Assembly (NCBI RefSeq): GCF_002085925.2
Contig: NZ_CP053562.1
Span: 414,001 to 478,000 of the forward strand
Source: Thioclava electrotropha
GTDB lineage: Bacteria; Pseudomonadota; Alphaproteobacteria; Rhodobacterales; Rhodobacteraceae
DNA: 64,000 nt
Direction: 5' to 3'
Below the pieces are notes generated by a model. It was not told where the DNA came from. It saw nothing but the letters and a program-made list of their open reading frames with translations, and did not search any database. Both the position numbers and the translations under genes were made by a program. Shown here piece by piece: positions 1 to 9,341 of this stretch (position 1 is its first letter; the number at the start of each line of letters is the position of its first letter).

Positions 1-717
1 GAATTGCATCGCGCGGGCGAAGCGCGAGCGCCCCCGCACGACTTTCGGCAGGGTCTGAAGCAGGCCCAGACGCGGTTCGGCTTCGATCCGGCGGATCATC
101 TGCAGGATCGTCTCGCCTTCCATCAGGCTGTCGGCATCGAGGATCAGAGCGAAATCATAGGCCGCGCCGGAGCGCGTGATGAAATCCTCGATATTCCCGG
201 CCTTCTTGCCGACGTTGTTGGTGCGGCGGCGATAGAAGAACCGGCCAAGCGCGTCACGCTCTTCGACGAGATGGGCGAAGACCTGCACCTCGCGCTGGGC
301 GATGTCGTCCTTGCGGGTGTCCGAGAGGATCGCGAAATGCACCTCCGCGTCGTCGCCGGTCGCGGCGAGCGAGGCATCCATCGCGGCCACGCGCGAGAAG
401 GTGGAGACCGGGTCTTCGTTATAGACCGGCACCAGCACGACCGTGCGGCCCTGAATGCGCGCATGCGGGTCCACCCGCGGCGGCGGCTCGGCGCGCGAGG
501 TCAACCCGATCAGCGCCTGCACCGCGCCCCATGCGAGCCAGAGCGTCGAGATCAGGATCAGAAGCGCGCGCACCACGTCGAGCGTCTGCAAGCCGTCGGC
601 CTGACCGAACTGAATGAACAGAACGAAGGCGCCGATACCCGCAAGCGCAGCGAGCCCGAGCGCCAGAGCGCGCAGGCCGATCAGCAATGCGCCGCGAGGA
701 CGCGCGAGCGCGGACAT
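1..717 (-). CDS. opgH: Glucans biosynthesis glucosyltransferase H, 5' part only
   Basis: An open minus-strand frame of 239 codons runs from an ATG at 717 off the left edge of the window, so only the N-terminal part is present. The translation starts with MSALARPRGALL and has two hydrophobic stretches in roughly the first 80 residues. A family-2 glycosyltransferase core follows, with VVLVPVYNED and the nucleotide-sugar site LILDADSLM. OpgH/MdoH is the inner-membrane enzyme that builds the beta-glucan backbone of osmoregulated periplasmic glucans from UDP-glucose. The start lies one base beyond the opgI stop codon, which suggests translational coupling. Gene order opgG-opgI-opgH matches the R. 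sphaeroides operon. The C-terminal membrane region lies outside the window. Confidence 0.9.
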   Translation of the reverse strand, partial: MSALARPRGALLIGLRALALGLAALAGIGAFVLFIQFGQADGLQTLDVVRALLILISTLWLAWGAVQALIGLTSRAEPPPRVDPHARIQGRTVVLVPVYNEDPVSTFSRVAAMDASLAATGDDAEVHFAILSDTRKDDIAQREVQVFAHLVEERDALGRFFYRRRTNNVGKKAGNIEDFITRSGAAYDFALILDADSLMEGETILQMIRRIEAEPRLGLLQTLPKVVRGRSRFARAMQF

Positions 718-718
718 G

Positions 719-943
719 TCAGGTGCCTTCCCCGACCGGGCGGCGGGTCAGCATCCGGGCGAGCCGAGTGCTCAGCCGAAGATCGGGTTCGATCTGTTGA
801 GCGGGCATGGCCATCGGGGCCACCGGCAGCGCGGCGGGCCCGGCAACGAGGTCTTCGGGCGATAGCCGGCGCTGGGCGCGCGGCTGGTCGGTCAGCGCCG
901 GCACTGCCGGCAGCGTCAAAATAGAATTCATGATTTGGTCCAC
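719..943 (-). CDS. opgI: OpgI-like small protein of the glucan operon
   Basis: A 74-residue frame fills the gap between opgG and opgH. It overlaps the last 16 bases of opgG and ends one base before the opgH start. It has no membrane segment and is rich in Pro, Ala, Arg and Leu. A small gene called opgI has been described at this position in the opgGIH operon of R. sphaeroides, and I assign the name by position and size only. ATG codons at 943 and 931 are both possible starts; the longer form is given. It might also be a leftover of the OpgH N terminus, but tight packing without any untranslated gap favours a real coupled gene. Confidence 0.6.
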   Translation of the reverse strand: MDQIMNSILTLPAVPALTDQPRAQRRLSPEDLVAGPAALPVAPMAMPAQQIEPDLRLSTRLARMLTRRPVGEGT

Positions 944-2579
944 TGGTAAAGCCAGGTCTCGGAGAGGTTCCGTCCAAAACCGGCAAGAGTGGCAGAGAGT
1001 TCCACGGGCGCGTCGCCATCGGCGGAAATATCCAGCACGAGACGCCAGACATTGTCCTGTTCGACCTTCGAAAGGGTCTGCGTTTCGATCTTGCCCTTAT
1101 TCGCGTGGGTGACCGGTTTGATTTCGTCGACGGCCGAGGCCGGCAGGCGCGAAATCTCTCCGCCCTTGAAATCAATGACGAATTTCCGGGTGCCCTTGGT
1201 GTTCTCGACGCCCGAGACACCGCCGGTCCCGGCCCATGTCTGGTCCACATAGGCGCGCTGATCGCTCGGATCGGGGGGCAGATCGCCCCATTCCAGCCGA
1301 TAGGCGAATTCCAGCGCATCGCCTGCCTTTGCCGGAGCTTCGGGCACCCAGAAGGCGACGATATTGTCGTTCACCTCGAGTTTCGAGGGGATTTCGACCA
1401 GCCGAACCATGCCCTTGCCCCAGTCGCCCTGCGGCGTCACGCGGACCGAGGGGCGGCGCTCGTAGCGGGCCGAGGCGTCCTGATAATGATCGAATTCGCG
1501 CTCGCGCTGATAGAGGCCGAAGCTCTGCGGTGCGCTCTCGGCGAAATAGGAGGAGGCGAGCTTGTTGGGGTTCTGCAGCGGGCGCCACAGCTTGTCGCCG
1601 TCGGCCTGCTCGATCGCCAGCCCGTCGCTGTCATGCACGCGCGGACGGTAATCGTCGAAATTATGCCGATTGCGCGGTCCGTAAAGGAACATCGAGGTCA
1701 GCGGTGCGACACCGAGCTGTTGGATATCCTCGCGGATGAAGAGCCGCGCAGTCACATCGACCGAGGTCGCCTCGCCCGGGGTGATGACGAATTTGTAGGC
1801 CCCCGTCAGCGAGGCCGAATGCATCTCGGCGAAGACGGTGATCGAGGTCGCACCCGAGGTCGGCGTCTCGACCCAGAACTGGGTGAAGCGCGGGAATTCT
1901 TCGGCGACGGAGACGCCGGTGTTCACGGCAAGCCCGCGGGCCGAAAGGCCATAGGCCGAACCCCGGCCGAGCGCGCGGAAATAGGACGCGCCCTGGAACG
2001 CGATCAGCTCGTCCATGACATCGGGGCGGTTGAGCGGCGTGTTCAGCCGGAAGCCCGCGATGCCCGGCAGATCGGCATGTTCGGGCACGATCTTGCGCGC
2101 TTTGCTCTGGTAGATGAAATCGTCGGTCGAGAAGTTCATCGGGCTCGCTTGCCCGTTTTCGACGCTGGAAAGATGCACCGGCTCTTTGAACAGCCAGCCC
2201 AGATGGAAGGCCTGCAACTCGAAGCGCGTGTCCTCGATATTCTCGAAGCGCGACTTGTCCGGGTCGAAGCGGATCATCCGGTAGCTGTCGTAGTCCAGCT
2301 TGCTCAGGAAATCGGCCGAGCTGGTCTCGGGCGGGATGGCGTCGCCCTTCGCGGCCTTCTGCATGCGTGCCGCGAGATCGTCGAAGGAAAACGGCGATTG
2401 CTGCGGTGCGGCGGGGGTCGGGGCGGGAGCGGTGGAGGGGCGACCGGGGCGGCGCTGTCTTGCGCGCGCGCATGGCTCGGCCAGCCTCCCGCGGCGGCGA
2501 ACGCGCCAAAAGCGGAACCGGCGGCGAGGAGCTGTCGGCGGGAGAATTGGGGCACTTGCACAGTGCGGGGATTAGGCAT
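928..2579 (-). CDS. opgG: Glucans biosynthesis protein G, periplasmic, with apparent frameshift
   Basis: The minus frame ending at 928 carries the OpgG/MdoG body (QKAAKGDAIPPETS onwards to SETWLYQW), a periplasmic protein needed for glucan backbone synthesis with OpgH. The signal peptide is in a different frame: an ATG at 2579 starts MPNPRTVQVPQ followed by SRRQLLAAGSAFGA, a clear twin-arginine signal ending near ARAQ at residue 40. The mature frame reads back only to a Pro/Ala-rich stretch (APAPTPAAPQQSPFSF) at about 2390-2440. The two frames must join in the C-rich stretch at about 2410-2460. One missing or extra base there would restore a normal protein of about 550 residues. The cause is either a sequencing error in this GC-rich run or a real mutation. 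opgI and opgH follow directly. Confidence 0.85.
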
Positions 2580-2995
2580 CTGTTTCCCTGCGATTACAGT
2601 CGCTTCGCACGGAGAAAAACCACCGTGCTGCATTTTGCATAGCCACATGCCTGGAAAAACTGCAAGAGGGTATGCGAGGCCCATCGGGCGGACAGGGTCG
2701 AGCCATGCGATTCTCGCATAACATCGCCCATCCATGCATCGAAAAGCGCGATTTCCCGCCGATTCAGCGACATTTGTGCCGCAGAATGCCGCATGTGCAA
2801 AATGGCGGGAGAGGGGCCGATCGGTGCCGCTTTGAGGCGGCCTCCGCACAATGTCTTGCGATTCTACTCAGGAAACGCCGTCGCGAAGCTTGACAGACAT
2901 GCCCCCTGTGCGCAGGTAAAGTAATGCTTGCGCGGGGGGAGAGTGCGGTCGCATCCATCGCCCCAAGGCCCGCCAAAGAACGGACCGGAGAGAAG
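2580..2995. other. Intergenic region between opgG and the Mrp antiporter operon
   Basis: This 416-base stretch separates divergent genes and should hold both promoters. The small frames in it have no recognisable product and no convincing ribosome-binding site. A TTGACA hexamer lies at 2890-2895, about 100 bases before the mrpA start. No RNA gene or strong terminator was seen. Confidence 0.5.
2890..2922 (+). promoter_or_regulatory. Possible promoter of the Mrp antiporter operon
   Basis: A perfect TTGACA (-35 type) lies at 2890-2895. A weak -10-like TAAAGT lies at 2917-2922, which is a longer spacing than the usual 17 bases. It sits about 75 bases before the chosen mrpA start. The assignment rests on the hexamer alone. 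Confidence 0.3.
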
Positions 2996-5992
2996 ATGTC
3001 GCCTGCCTTGATCGCCGCTTTGCCCTTCTTGGGCGCAGCCATGCCGTCGATCCTTATCCGCACCGGACGCACCAATGCCGCCGCGGTTTCAGCCCTGTTC
3101 ACGGGGCTTGCGCTGCTCGGGTTGTTGCTGAACCTGCCGACCGTGATGGCGGGTGGTGTCGTCGAGACCAAGATCGACTGGCTGCCCTGGCTGGGCCTGA
3201 ACGTGAATTTCTGGATCGACGGTCTGGGGATGCTGTTCGCGACGCTGATCCTCGGGATCGGGCTGCTGATCATCCTCTATGCGCGGTTCTACCTGTCGAA
3301 CAAGGACCCGGTCGGTCAGTTCTACACCTATCTGCTGCTGTTCCAGGGCGCGATGGTGGGCATCGTGCTGTCCGACAACATCCTGCTTTTGCTGATCTTC
3401 TGGGAGCTGACCTCGCTTAGCTCCTTCCTGCTCATCGGCTATTGGAAGCACCTGCCCGCGGGTCGTCAGGGCGCGCGCATGGCGCTGACCGTGACCGGTC
3501 TGGGCGGCCTGTCGATGATCGCGGGGATGCTGATCCTCGGCAATATCGCGGGCAGCTACGACATCTCGGAAATCCTGCAGCACAAGGACGCCATTCAGGC
3601 GAGCCCCTATTACATCCCGGCGCTGCTGCTGATCCTCGGCGGTGCGTTCACGAAATCCGCGCAGTTCCCGTTCCATTTCTGGCTGCCGCACGCCATGGCG
3701 GCGCCGACGCCGGTCTCGGCCTATCTGCACTCCGCCACGATGGTGAAGGCGGGGCTGTTCCTAATGGCGCGGATGTGGCCGGTGCTCTCGGGCACGCCGG
3801 AATGGTTCTACATCGTCGCGAGCGTTGGTTTGATCACCATGCTGATCGCCGCGAAGATCGCGATCTTCAAACACGACATGAAGGCGCTTCTGGCCTTCTC
3901 GACCGTCTCGCATCTGGGGCTCATCACCTTCATGCTGGGCCTTGGCACCGAGGCCGGAGCGCTGGCCGCCGTGTTCCACATCATCAACCACGCGACCTTC
4001 AAGGCGGCGCTCTTCATGTCGGCGGGCATCGTCGATCACGAGGCGGGCACGCGTGACCTCACCCGCATTTCGGGGCTACGCAAGCTGATGCCGATCACCT
4101 TCGTGATCGCGACCATTGCGGCGCTGTCGATGGCGGGCATTCCCTTCTTCAACGGCTTCCTGTCGAAAGAGATGATGCTGGAGGCCGCCGCGCATACGAA
4201 GTGGCTCGACAATAGCTGGCTGATCCCGGTGCTGGCCACCATCGCGGCGCTGTTCTCGGCCACCTATGCCTTCCGTTTCATCAGCCACGGCTTCTTCGGC
4301 CCGCCGCCGCAGGACCTCCCGAAGACGCCGCATGATCCGCCCTTCGGCATGTGGATCAGCCCGGCTTTCCTCGCCTTCCTCGTGATCGCGATCGGCCTGT
4401 TCCCGATGGCGGTGGCGGGCGGCTATGTCCAGATGGCGACCAATGCGGTCGTCGGTGGCGGCTATCACATGCATGAGCTGAAGATCTGGCACGGCGTCAC
4501 CCCTGCGCTGATCATGTCGGCCATTGCCGTCACCGGCGGTATCGCTCTGCTCGCCGCGCATCGCCCGTTCCAGCGCCTTTGGGACGCCACCCCGCGCCCC
4601 GAGGCCAAGGTGATGTTCGACTGGGTGGTCGCGAAGGTGCAGAGCCTTGCGGCCTGGATCGCGCAGGGGCTGCATACCGGCGCGATGGCGCGTTACCTGA
4701 TGTTGTTCACGATAACTGCGGTCGGCGTGGGGCTCTATGCCTTCATGAGCGGCACGCTGGGGCCGCAGACCCGTGCGCTGACGCCGGTGAACGGCGCGGC
4801 GGTGACCTCGTGGCTGCTGCTGCTGACGGCCACGATGTGTATCGTCGCCTTCCATCACAACCGCATCCTCGCGCTGGTGCTGATCGGGATCGTCGGCCTG
4901 ACCGTCTCGATCTCCTTTATCTTCCTCTCGGCGCCCGACCTCGCGCTGACGCAGATCTCGGTCGAGATCGTGACGACGGTGCTGATGCTCCTGGCGTTGA
5001 ACTTCCTGCCCAAGATCACCTCGATCGAATCCAGCCGGATGAAGATCGGCTTTGACGTCGGGCTTTCGGTCGCGGCGGGCGTCGCGGTCTCGGGGCTGAT
5101 CTACGCGCTGCTGACCCGCGATTTCGCCTTCCCGACGATGTCCGGCTACATGCTCGACAACAGCTACAACCTTGCGGGCGGGGACAACGTGGTGAACGTG
5201 ATCCTCGTGGACTTCCGTGGCTACGATACGTTCGGCGAGATCACGGTGCTGGGCATCGCCGCGCTGGTGATCTTCGCGCTGACCGAGGCGCTGCTGCAGG
5301 GCGCGTCCTCGCGCAAGCTGATCGCGTGGCGCCCCGACGTGCCGCGTGGCGGCGACAAGCACCCGCTGATGCTGCTGATCGTGACGCGGGTGATGATGCC
5401 GATCGCGCTGGTCGTGGGGCTCTATATCTTCTTGCGCGGCCACAATGCGCCCGGCGGCGGCTTCATCGCCGGTCTCGTGGTCGCGATCGCGCTGGTGACG
5501 CAATACATGGCCTCGGGCTTTGCGTGGACGCAGGCGCGCCAGAAGGTCTATTACCACGTGCTGATCGCGTCGGGCGTGCTGGTCGCAGGGATCACCGGGG
5601 CCGGGGCCTTCTTCAACGACATGCCCTTCCTCACCTCCGATTTCGGCTATGTGAAACTGCCCGGTCTCGACAAGTTCGAGCTGGCGACCGCTGCGGGCTT
5701 CGACCTCGGCGTGTTCCTCGGCGTCGTGGGCTCGGTGATGCTGGCGCTTGGCGGGCTGAGCCGCCTCGCGCGCCGTGCCGCGATGGGCGAGGAAGGCGGC
5801 GAGGAGGGCGCGCATATCGCGGCCGAGAAGCCGGAGGCCCGCGTGCTCGCGCCGCTCTCGGCCGGGCCCTATCCGCCCGAAGCCAAAGTGCCGCGCCGCT
5901 GGTGGAAGACCGCCCGCGCCGCGCGCGAAGCCACCCAGAACGAGCGTGACACCGTGCACGAGAACAAGAAGACCAACGGGGGCGATCACTGA
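2996..5992 (+). CDS. phaA: Mrp/Pha Na+(K+)/H+ antiporter, fused subunits A and B
   Basis: This 998-residue membrane protein starts MSPALIAALPFLGAA. I chose the ATG at 2996 because a GGAG lies just upstream; the frame is open back to 2924. The N-terminal two thirds resemble MrpA/NuoL, with many transmembrane helices, FWELTSLSSFLLIG and the proton-channel region FTKSAQFPFHFWLPHAMAAPTPVSAYLHSA. The C-terminal part has the MrpB-type HNAPGGGFIAGL segment (about residues 820-930), so A and B are one chain as in rhizobial PhaAB. It forms the core of a hetero-oligomeric cation/proton antiporter in the inner membrane. It is the first gene of a six-gene operon and its stop overlaps the start of the subunit C gene. 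Confidence 0.95.
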   Translation: MSPALIAALPFLGAAMPSILIRTGRTNAAAVSALFTGLALLGLLLNLPTVMAGGVVETKIDWLPWLGLNVNFWIDGLGMLFATLILGIGLLIILYARFYLSNKDPVGQFYTYLLLFQGAMVGIVLSDNILLLLIFWELTSLSSFLLIGYWKHLPAGRQGARMALTVTGLGGLSMIAGMLILGNIAGSYDISEILQHKDAIQASPYYIPALLLILGGAFTKSAQFPFHFWLPHAMAAPTPVSAYLHSATMVKAGLFLMARMWPVLSGTPEWFYIVASVGLITMLIAAKIAIFKHDMKALLAFSTVSHLGLITFMLGLGTEAGALAAVFHIINHATFKAALFMSAGIVDHEAGTRDLTRISGLRKLMPITFVIATIAALSMAGIPFFNGFLSKEMMLEAAAHTKWLDNSWLIPVLATIAALFSATYAFRFISHGFFGPPPQDLPKTPHDPPFGMWISPAFLAFLVIAIGLFPMAVAGGYVQMATNAVVGGGYHMHELKIWHGVTPALIMSAIAVTGGIALLAAHRPFQRLWDATPRPEAKVMFDWVVAKVQSLAAWIAQGLHTGAMARYLMLFTITAVGVGLYAFMSGTLGPQTRALTPVNGAAVTSWLLLLTATMCIVAFHHNRILALVLIGIVGLTVSISFIFLSAPDLALTQISVEIVTTVLMLLALNFLPKITSIESSRMKIGFDVGLSVAAGVAVSGLIYALLTRDFAFPTMSGYMLDNSYNLAGGDNVVNVILVDFRGYDTFGEITVLGIAALVIFALTEALLQGASSRKLIAWRPDVPRGGDKHPLMLLIVTRVMMPIALVVGLYIFLRGHNAPGGGFIAGLVVAIALVTQYMASGFAWTQARQKVYYHVLIASGVLVAGITGAGAFFNDMPFLTSDFGYVKLPGLDKFELATAAGFDLGVFLGVVGSVMLALGGLSRLARRAAMGEEGGEEGAHIAAEKPEARVLAPLSAGPYPPEAKVPRRWWKTARAAREATQNERDTVHENKKTNGGDH

Positions 5993-6330
5993 TGGAAGTG
6001 CTCGTTGCATCGGCCATCGGCGTGCTGACCGCCGCCGGCATCTACATGATCCTGCGTCTGCGCACCTTCCCCGTGGTGGTGGGCATGTCGCTGCTGTCCT
6101 ACGCGGTGAACGTGTTCCTGTTCGCCACCGGCCGTCTGGTGATCAACCAGCCGCCGATCCTGCGCGACGGCGTAACCTCCTATACCGACCCGATCCCGCA
6201 GGCGCTGGTTCTGACCGCGATCGTGATCTCCTTCGGGATGACGGCGGTCGTGGTGATGCTCGCGCTTGGCGCCTTCATCGAGGCGGGCAATGACCGCATC
6301 GACCTCGAGGAAGAGGAGGACGGCCAATGA
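5992..6330 (+). CDS. phaC: Mrp antiporter subunit C
   Basis: A 112-residue protein with three hydrophobic helices, homologous to NuoK (MrpC/MnhC). Motifs such as YAVNVFLFATGRL and YTDPIPQALVLTAIVI are typical of this subunit. The ATG overlaps the stop of the A/B gene, and the gene overlaps the next start by four bases (ATGA), so the operon is translationally coupled. It works in the membrane with subunits A and D. Confidence 0.95.
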   Translation: MEVLVASAIGVLTAAGIYMILRLRTFPVVVGMSLLSYAVNVFLFATGRLVINQPPILRDGVTSYTDPIPQALVLTAIVISFGMTAVVVMLALGAFIEAGNDRIDLEEEEDGQ

Positions 6331-8045
6331 TGGAGCATTGGATCATCGCGCCCGTCCTGATCCCGGCGATGCTCGCGCCGCTGATCGTGCTGTGGATGCG
6401 CTACGATCTGGTCACGCAGCGCGTGGCTTCGATCCTCGGCATGTCGGCGCTGTTGGTACTGGCCATCGTGCTGATGGTGTCGGCCTCGATGGGCCCGCCT
6501 GAGGTCTATCGCCTCGGCAACTGGGAGCCGCCCTACGGCATCGTGCTGGTCCTCGACCGGCTGTCGGCGCTGATGCTGCTGCTGACCTCGATCCTCGGCC
6601 TCGTGATCGTGCTTTATGCGATCGGCTCGGGCTGGGACAAACGCGGCTGGCATTTCCATTCGCTGATGCAATTCCAGATGATGGGGATCAACGGCGCCTT
6701 CCTGACGGGCGACGCGTTCAACCTGTTCGTCTTCTTCGAGGTTCTGCTGATCGCCTCCTATGGTCTGATGATCCACGGCGGCGGCCGAGCGCGGCTGAAA
6801 TCGGGCGTGCAATACGTGGTCTACAACCTCGCGGGCTCGACGCTGTTCCTCTTCGCGCTGGGGACGATCTACGCGACGGCGGGCACGCTCAACATGGCGG
6901 ATCTCGCAGTGAAAGTGGCCGAGATGCCGACCGAGCAGACGGCGCTGATCAAGGTCGGTGCGGCGCTTCTGATGTTGGTCTTCGCGGTCAAGGCCGCACT
7001 GGTGCCGCTGCAATTCTGGCTGCCCGCGACCTACACCAACGCACCCGGCCCGGTGGCGGCGCTGTTTGCGATCATGACCAAGGTCGGCACCTATGCGATC
7101 GTCCGCGTCTATACGCTGATCTTCCCGATCACTGGTACGATCGGCACGCTTGCCCATGACGTCCTGCTGCCCTCCGCCTTCCTGACGCTGGCGATCGGGA
7201 TGATCGGCATTCTTGGCGCCCGCGATATGGGCCGCACGGTCGCCTATGCGGTGATCGGCTCGGTCGGGACGATGATGCTGGCATTTGCGCAATTCACCCA
7301 GGGCGCGACCACGGCGGGCCTTTACTACATGATCCACTCGACGCTGACCGCCGGCGCGATGTTCCTGATCGCCGATCTCGTGCGCGAGCGGCGCGGGCGC
7401 TGGGGGCTCGGCTTTACCGATGCGCCGCTGATGAAGAACCACGGGCTGATGGCGGGCATGTTCTTCATGGGCGCAATCGCGATGGCCGGGATGCCGCCGC
7501 TCTCGGGCTTCCTCGGCAAGCTGATGATCCTCGATGCGACGCGCGGCCAATGGGCGCTTTGGGCCACGGTTCTGGTGACCTCGCTGATCGCCATCGTGGG
7601 CTATGCCCGTGCGGGTAGCCAAGTGTTCTGGCGCTCCTACGCGGTCGAGGCCGAGGAGGACGATCTGCCGCCCGCGCCGAAGGATGCGAGTTCGCCGGGC
7701 CTCGCCTTTACCGCGACCGGTATCCTGCTGGCCGGGTCGGTGGCGCTGACCGCGCTGGCCGGACCTGCGAGCACCTGGTTGCAGGGCACCTCCGCGCAGC
7801 TGTTCACGCCGTCGCAATATATCGACGCGGTTCTCGCAGGCGCGGAAGAACGCGCGCAGGAGGCGGCACGCATCGGGGCCCATGAGCACGGGCATATGGA
7901 AGTGAGCGAGGAAATGCAGGCCGAGGACGCGCATGGTGGCGACGCCAATGCCGCCGACCCGCATGCCGACGTTCCGCCTGCCGATCAGGCCGACACCCAC
8001 ACCGACACCGAGACGGGGCAGGACGCCCCCGCCGCGGCGCATTGA
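6327..8045 (+). CDS. phaD: Mrp antiporter subunit D with His/Asp-rich tail
   Basis: This 572-residue protein belongs to the NuoM/NuoN-like MrpD family and has about 14 membrane helices. VFAVKAALVPLQFWLPATYTNAP contains the conserved lysine of the proton channel. MMEHWIIAP starts at 6327, overlapping the phaC stop. The membrane part ends near residue 505. After it comes a hydrophilic tail of about 65 residues containing seven His and many Asp/Glu (GAHEHGHMEVSEEM, then PHADVPPADQADTHTDTE). This tail is longer than I would expect for the family and could bind metal ions; that is inference. Confidence 0.93.
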   Translation: MMEHWIIAPVLIPAMLAPLIVLWMRYDLVTQRVASILGMSALLVLAIVLMVSASMGPPEVYRLGNWEPPYGIVLVLDRLSALMLLLTSILGLVIVLYAIGSGWDKRGWHFHSLMQFQMMGINGAFLTGDAFNLFVFFEVLLIASYGLMIHGGGRARLKSGVQYVVYNLAGSTLFLFALGTIYATAGTLNMADLAVKVAEMPTEQTALIKVGAALLMLVFAVKAALVPLQFWLPATYTNAPGPVAALFAIMTKVGTYAIVRVYTLIFPITGTIGTLAHDVLLPSAFLTLAIGMIGILGARDMGRTVAYAVIGSVGTMMLAFAQFTQGATTAGLYYMIHSTLTAGAMFLIADLVRERRGRWGLGFTDAPLMKNHGLMAGMFFMGAIAMAGMPPLSGFLGKLMILDATRGQWALWATVLVTSLIAIVGYARAGSQVFWRSYAVEAEEDDLPPAPKDASSPGLAFTATGILLAGSVALTALAGPASTWLQGTSAQLFTPSQYIDAVLAGAEERAQEAARIGAHEHGHMEVSEEMQAEDAHGGDANAADPHADVPPADQADTHTDTETGQDAPAAAH

Positions 8046-8058
8046 GGGGAGCAAAGAG

Positions 8059-8550
8059 ATGATCCGCAAGATCCTTCCCCACCCTTACCTGACCGTCACG
8101 CTGGTGATGGTCTGGCTGATGCTGGCCAATAGCTACACGCTCAATTCGCTGGTCTTCGCGATCCTCGTCGGCCTCGTGATCCCGTGGATCACCGCACCCT
8201 ACTGGCCCGCGCGCCCGCGTTTCGCGAAGCCGCTGAAGATCATCGAGTACATCTTCATCGTGATCTGGGATATCATCGTCGCGAATATCACCGTGGCGAA
8301 GATCGTGCTCTTCATGCCCAATTCAAAGCTGCACCCCGCCTGGGTCACGGTGCCGCTCGATATCGTCACGCCCGAGGCGGTGACGGTGCTGGCGGGCACG
8401 ATCACGATGACGCCCGGGACGCTGACGGCGGAGCTGGCCGCCGACGGTCACTCGCTGCTGGTCCACGCGCTGCATGCGCCCGATGCCGATGAGGTGCGCG
8501 ACGAGATCAAGTCCCGCTACGAGGCCCGCCTGAAGGAGATTTTCGAATGA
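8059..8550 (+). CDS. phaE: Mrp antiporter subunit E
   Basis: A 163-residue MrpE-family protein. The open frame reaches back to 7933, but the ATG at 8059 (MIRKILPHPYLTV) is the expected N terminus and has a GGGGAGC upstream sequence just after the phaD stop. There are two or three N-terminal hydrophobic segments, then a soluble domain with LHPAWVTVPLDIVTPEAVTVLAG, as in other MrpE proteins. The gene overlaps the phaF start by four bases. MrpE supports antiporter assembly and is less conserved than A-D. Confidence 0.93.
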   Translation: MIRKILPHPYLTVTLVMVWLMLANSYTLNSLVFAILVGLVIPWITAPYWPARPRFAKPLKIIEYIFIVIWDIIVANITVAKIVLFMPNSKLHPAWVTVPLDIVTPEAVTVLAGTITMTPGTLTAELAADGHSLLVHALHAPDADEVRDEIKSRYEARLKEIFE

Positions 8551-8816
8551 TCACCTATGCTCTGATCTTCGCCATCGCCTGCTATTCGCTGGCGCTGCTG
8601 TTCAACCTCTACCGGGTCGTCAAGGCGCCGGGCGTGACCGACCGGGTTCTCGCGCTCGACACGATGGCGATTAACGCGATCGCGATGATCGTGCTGTTCG
8701 GCATCTGGGAGGGCACGGCGCTCTTCTTCGAAGCGTCGATCCTTTACGCAATGACGGGCTTCGTGGCGACGGTCTCCTTCGCCAAGTTCATCCTGCGCGG
8801 CGACATTATCGAGTGA
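8547..8816 (+). CDS. phaF: Mrp antiporter subunit F
   Basis: An 89-residue protein with three hydrophobic helices and the MrpF signature RVVKAPGVTDRVLALD in its first half. The ATG overlaps the phaE stop. It is a small membrane subunit of the Mrp complex. Confidence 0.93.
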   Translation: MITYALIFAIACYSLALLFNLYRVVKAPGVTDRVLALDTMAINAIAMIVLFGIWEGTALFFEASILYAMTGFVATVSFAKFILRGDIIE

Positions 8817-8823
8817 GGGCGTG

Positions 8824-9240
8824 ATGGAACTGTTCTGGGACATCCTGATTTCCGCGCTGCTCGTGATCGGCGGCATCTTCGGCCTCGTCGGCAGCTTCGG
8901 GCTGGTCAAGCTGCCCGACCCGATGACCCGCCTGCACGCGCCGACCAAGGCTGCAACGCTGGGCGTGGGCGCGATCCTGATCGCCTCGATGGTCTGGTTT
9001 GCGGTAAAGCAGGGCCACCTGACCCTGCACGAGCTGATGGTCACCATCTTCATCTTCCTGACGGCCCCGATCACCGCGCATTTTATCTCGAAGGCCAATA
9101 TCTTCCGCGATTGGCCGGCCGAGAAACTGCCGAAGCCCGCAGGCGAGGGCGACTGGGCGGTGCACACAGCCGATGCCGATACCTCGAAGGGCGAACTGGC
9201 GGTCGAGCGGGAAAAGAACATCCCGCACGAGAACGACTGA
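8824..9240 (+). CDS. phaG: Mrp antiporter subunit G
   Basis: A protein of 138 residues (139 if the GTG at 8821 is used). It starts MELFWDILISALLVIGG and carries the MrpG motif LVKLPDPMTRLHAPTKAATLGVG. Two to three membrane helices are followed by a hydrophilic C-terminal tail. It closes the antiporter operon a few bases after phaF. Order A/B-C-D-E-F-G is the usual one, and no other gene is inserted. Confidence 0.93.
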   Translation: MELFWDILISALLVIGGIFGLVGSFGLVKLPDPMTRLHAPTKAATLGVGAILIASMVWFAVKQGHLTLHELMVTIFIFLTAPITAHFISKANIFRDWPAEKLPKPAGEGDWAVHTADADTSKGELAVEREKNIPHEND

Positions 9241-9341
9241 CGACGAGAGCGACGGACTGGCCCTGACGTTGCGAAACGCTTTGACGCGCGCGTAACCCGT
9301 GGCAGGCTGATCCCCGGAGGAGATTTCGGGAGACTTTCGCG

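Noticed and set aside
1105..2721. A 538-codon plus-strand frame opposite opgG.
   Set aside because: It mirrors the opgG codons on the other strand, is rich in Arg/His/Asp/Gly and has no family features; a shadow frame.
2672..2893. Small open frames in the gap between opgG and the antiporter operon.
   Set aside because: No ribosome-binding site, no family match, and the region must hold two promoters.
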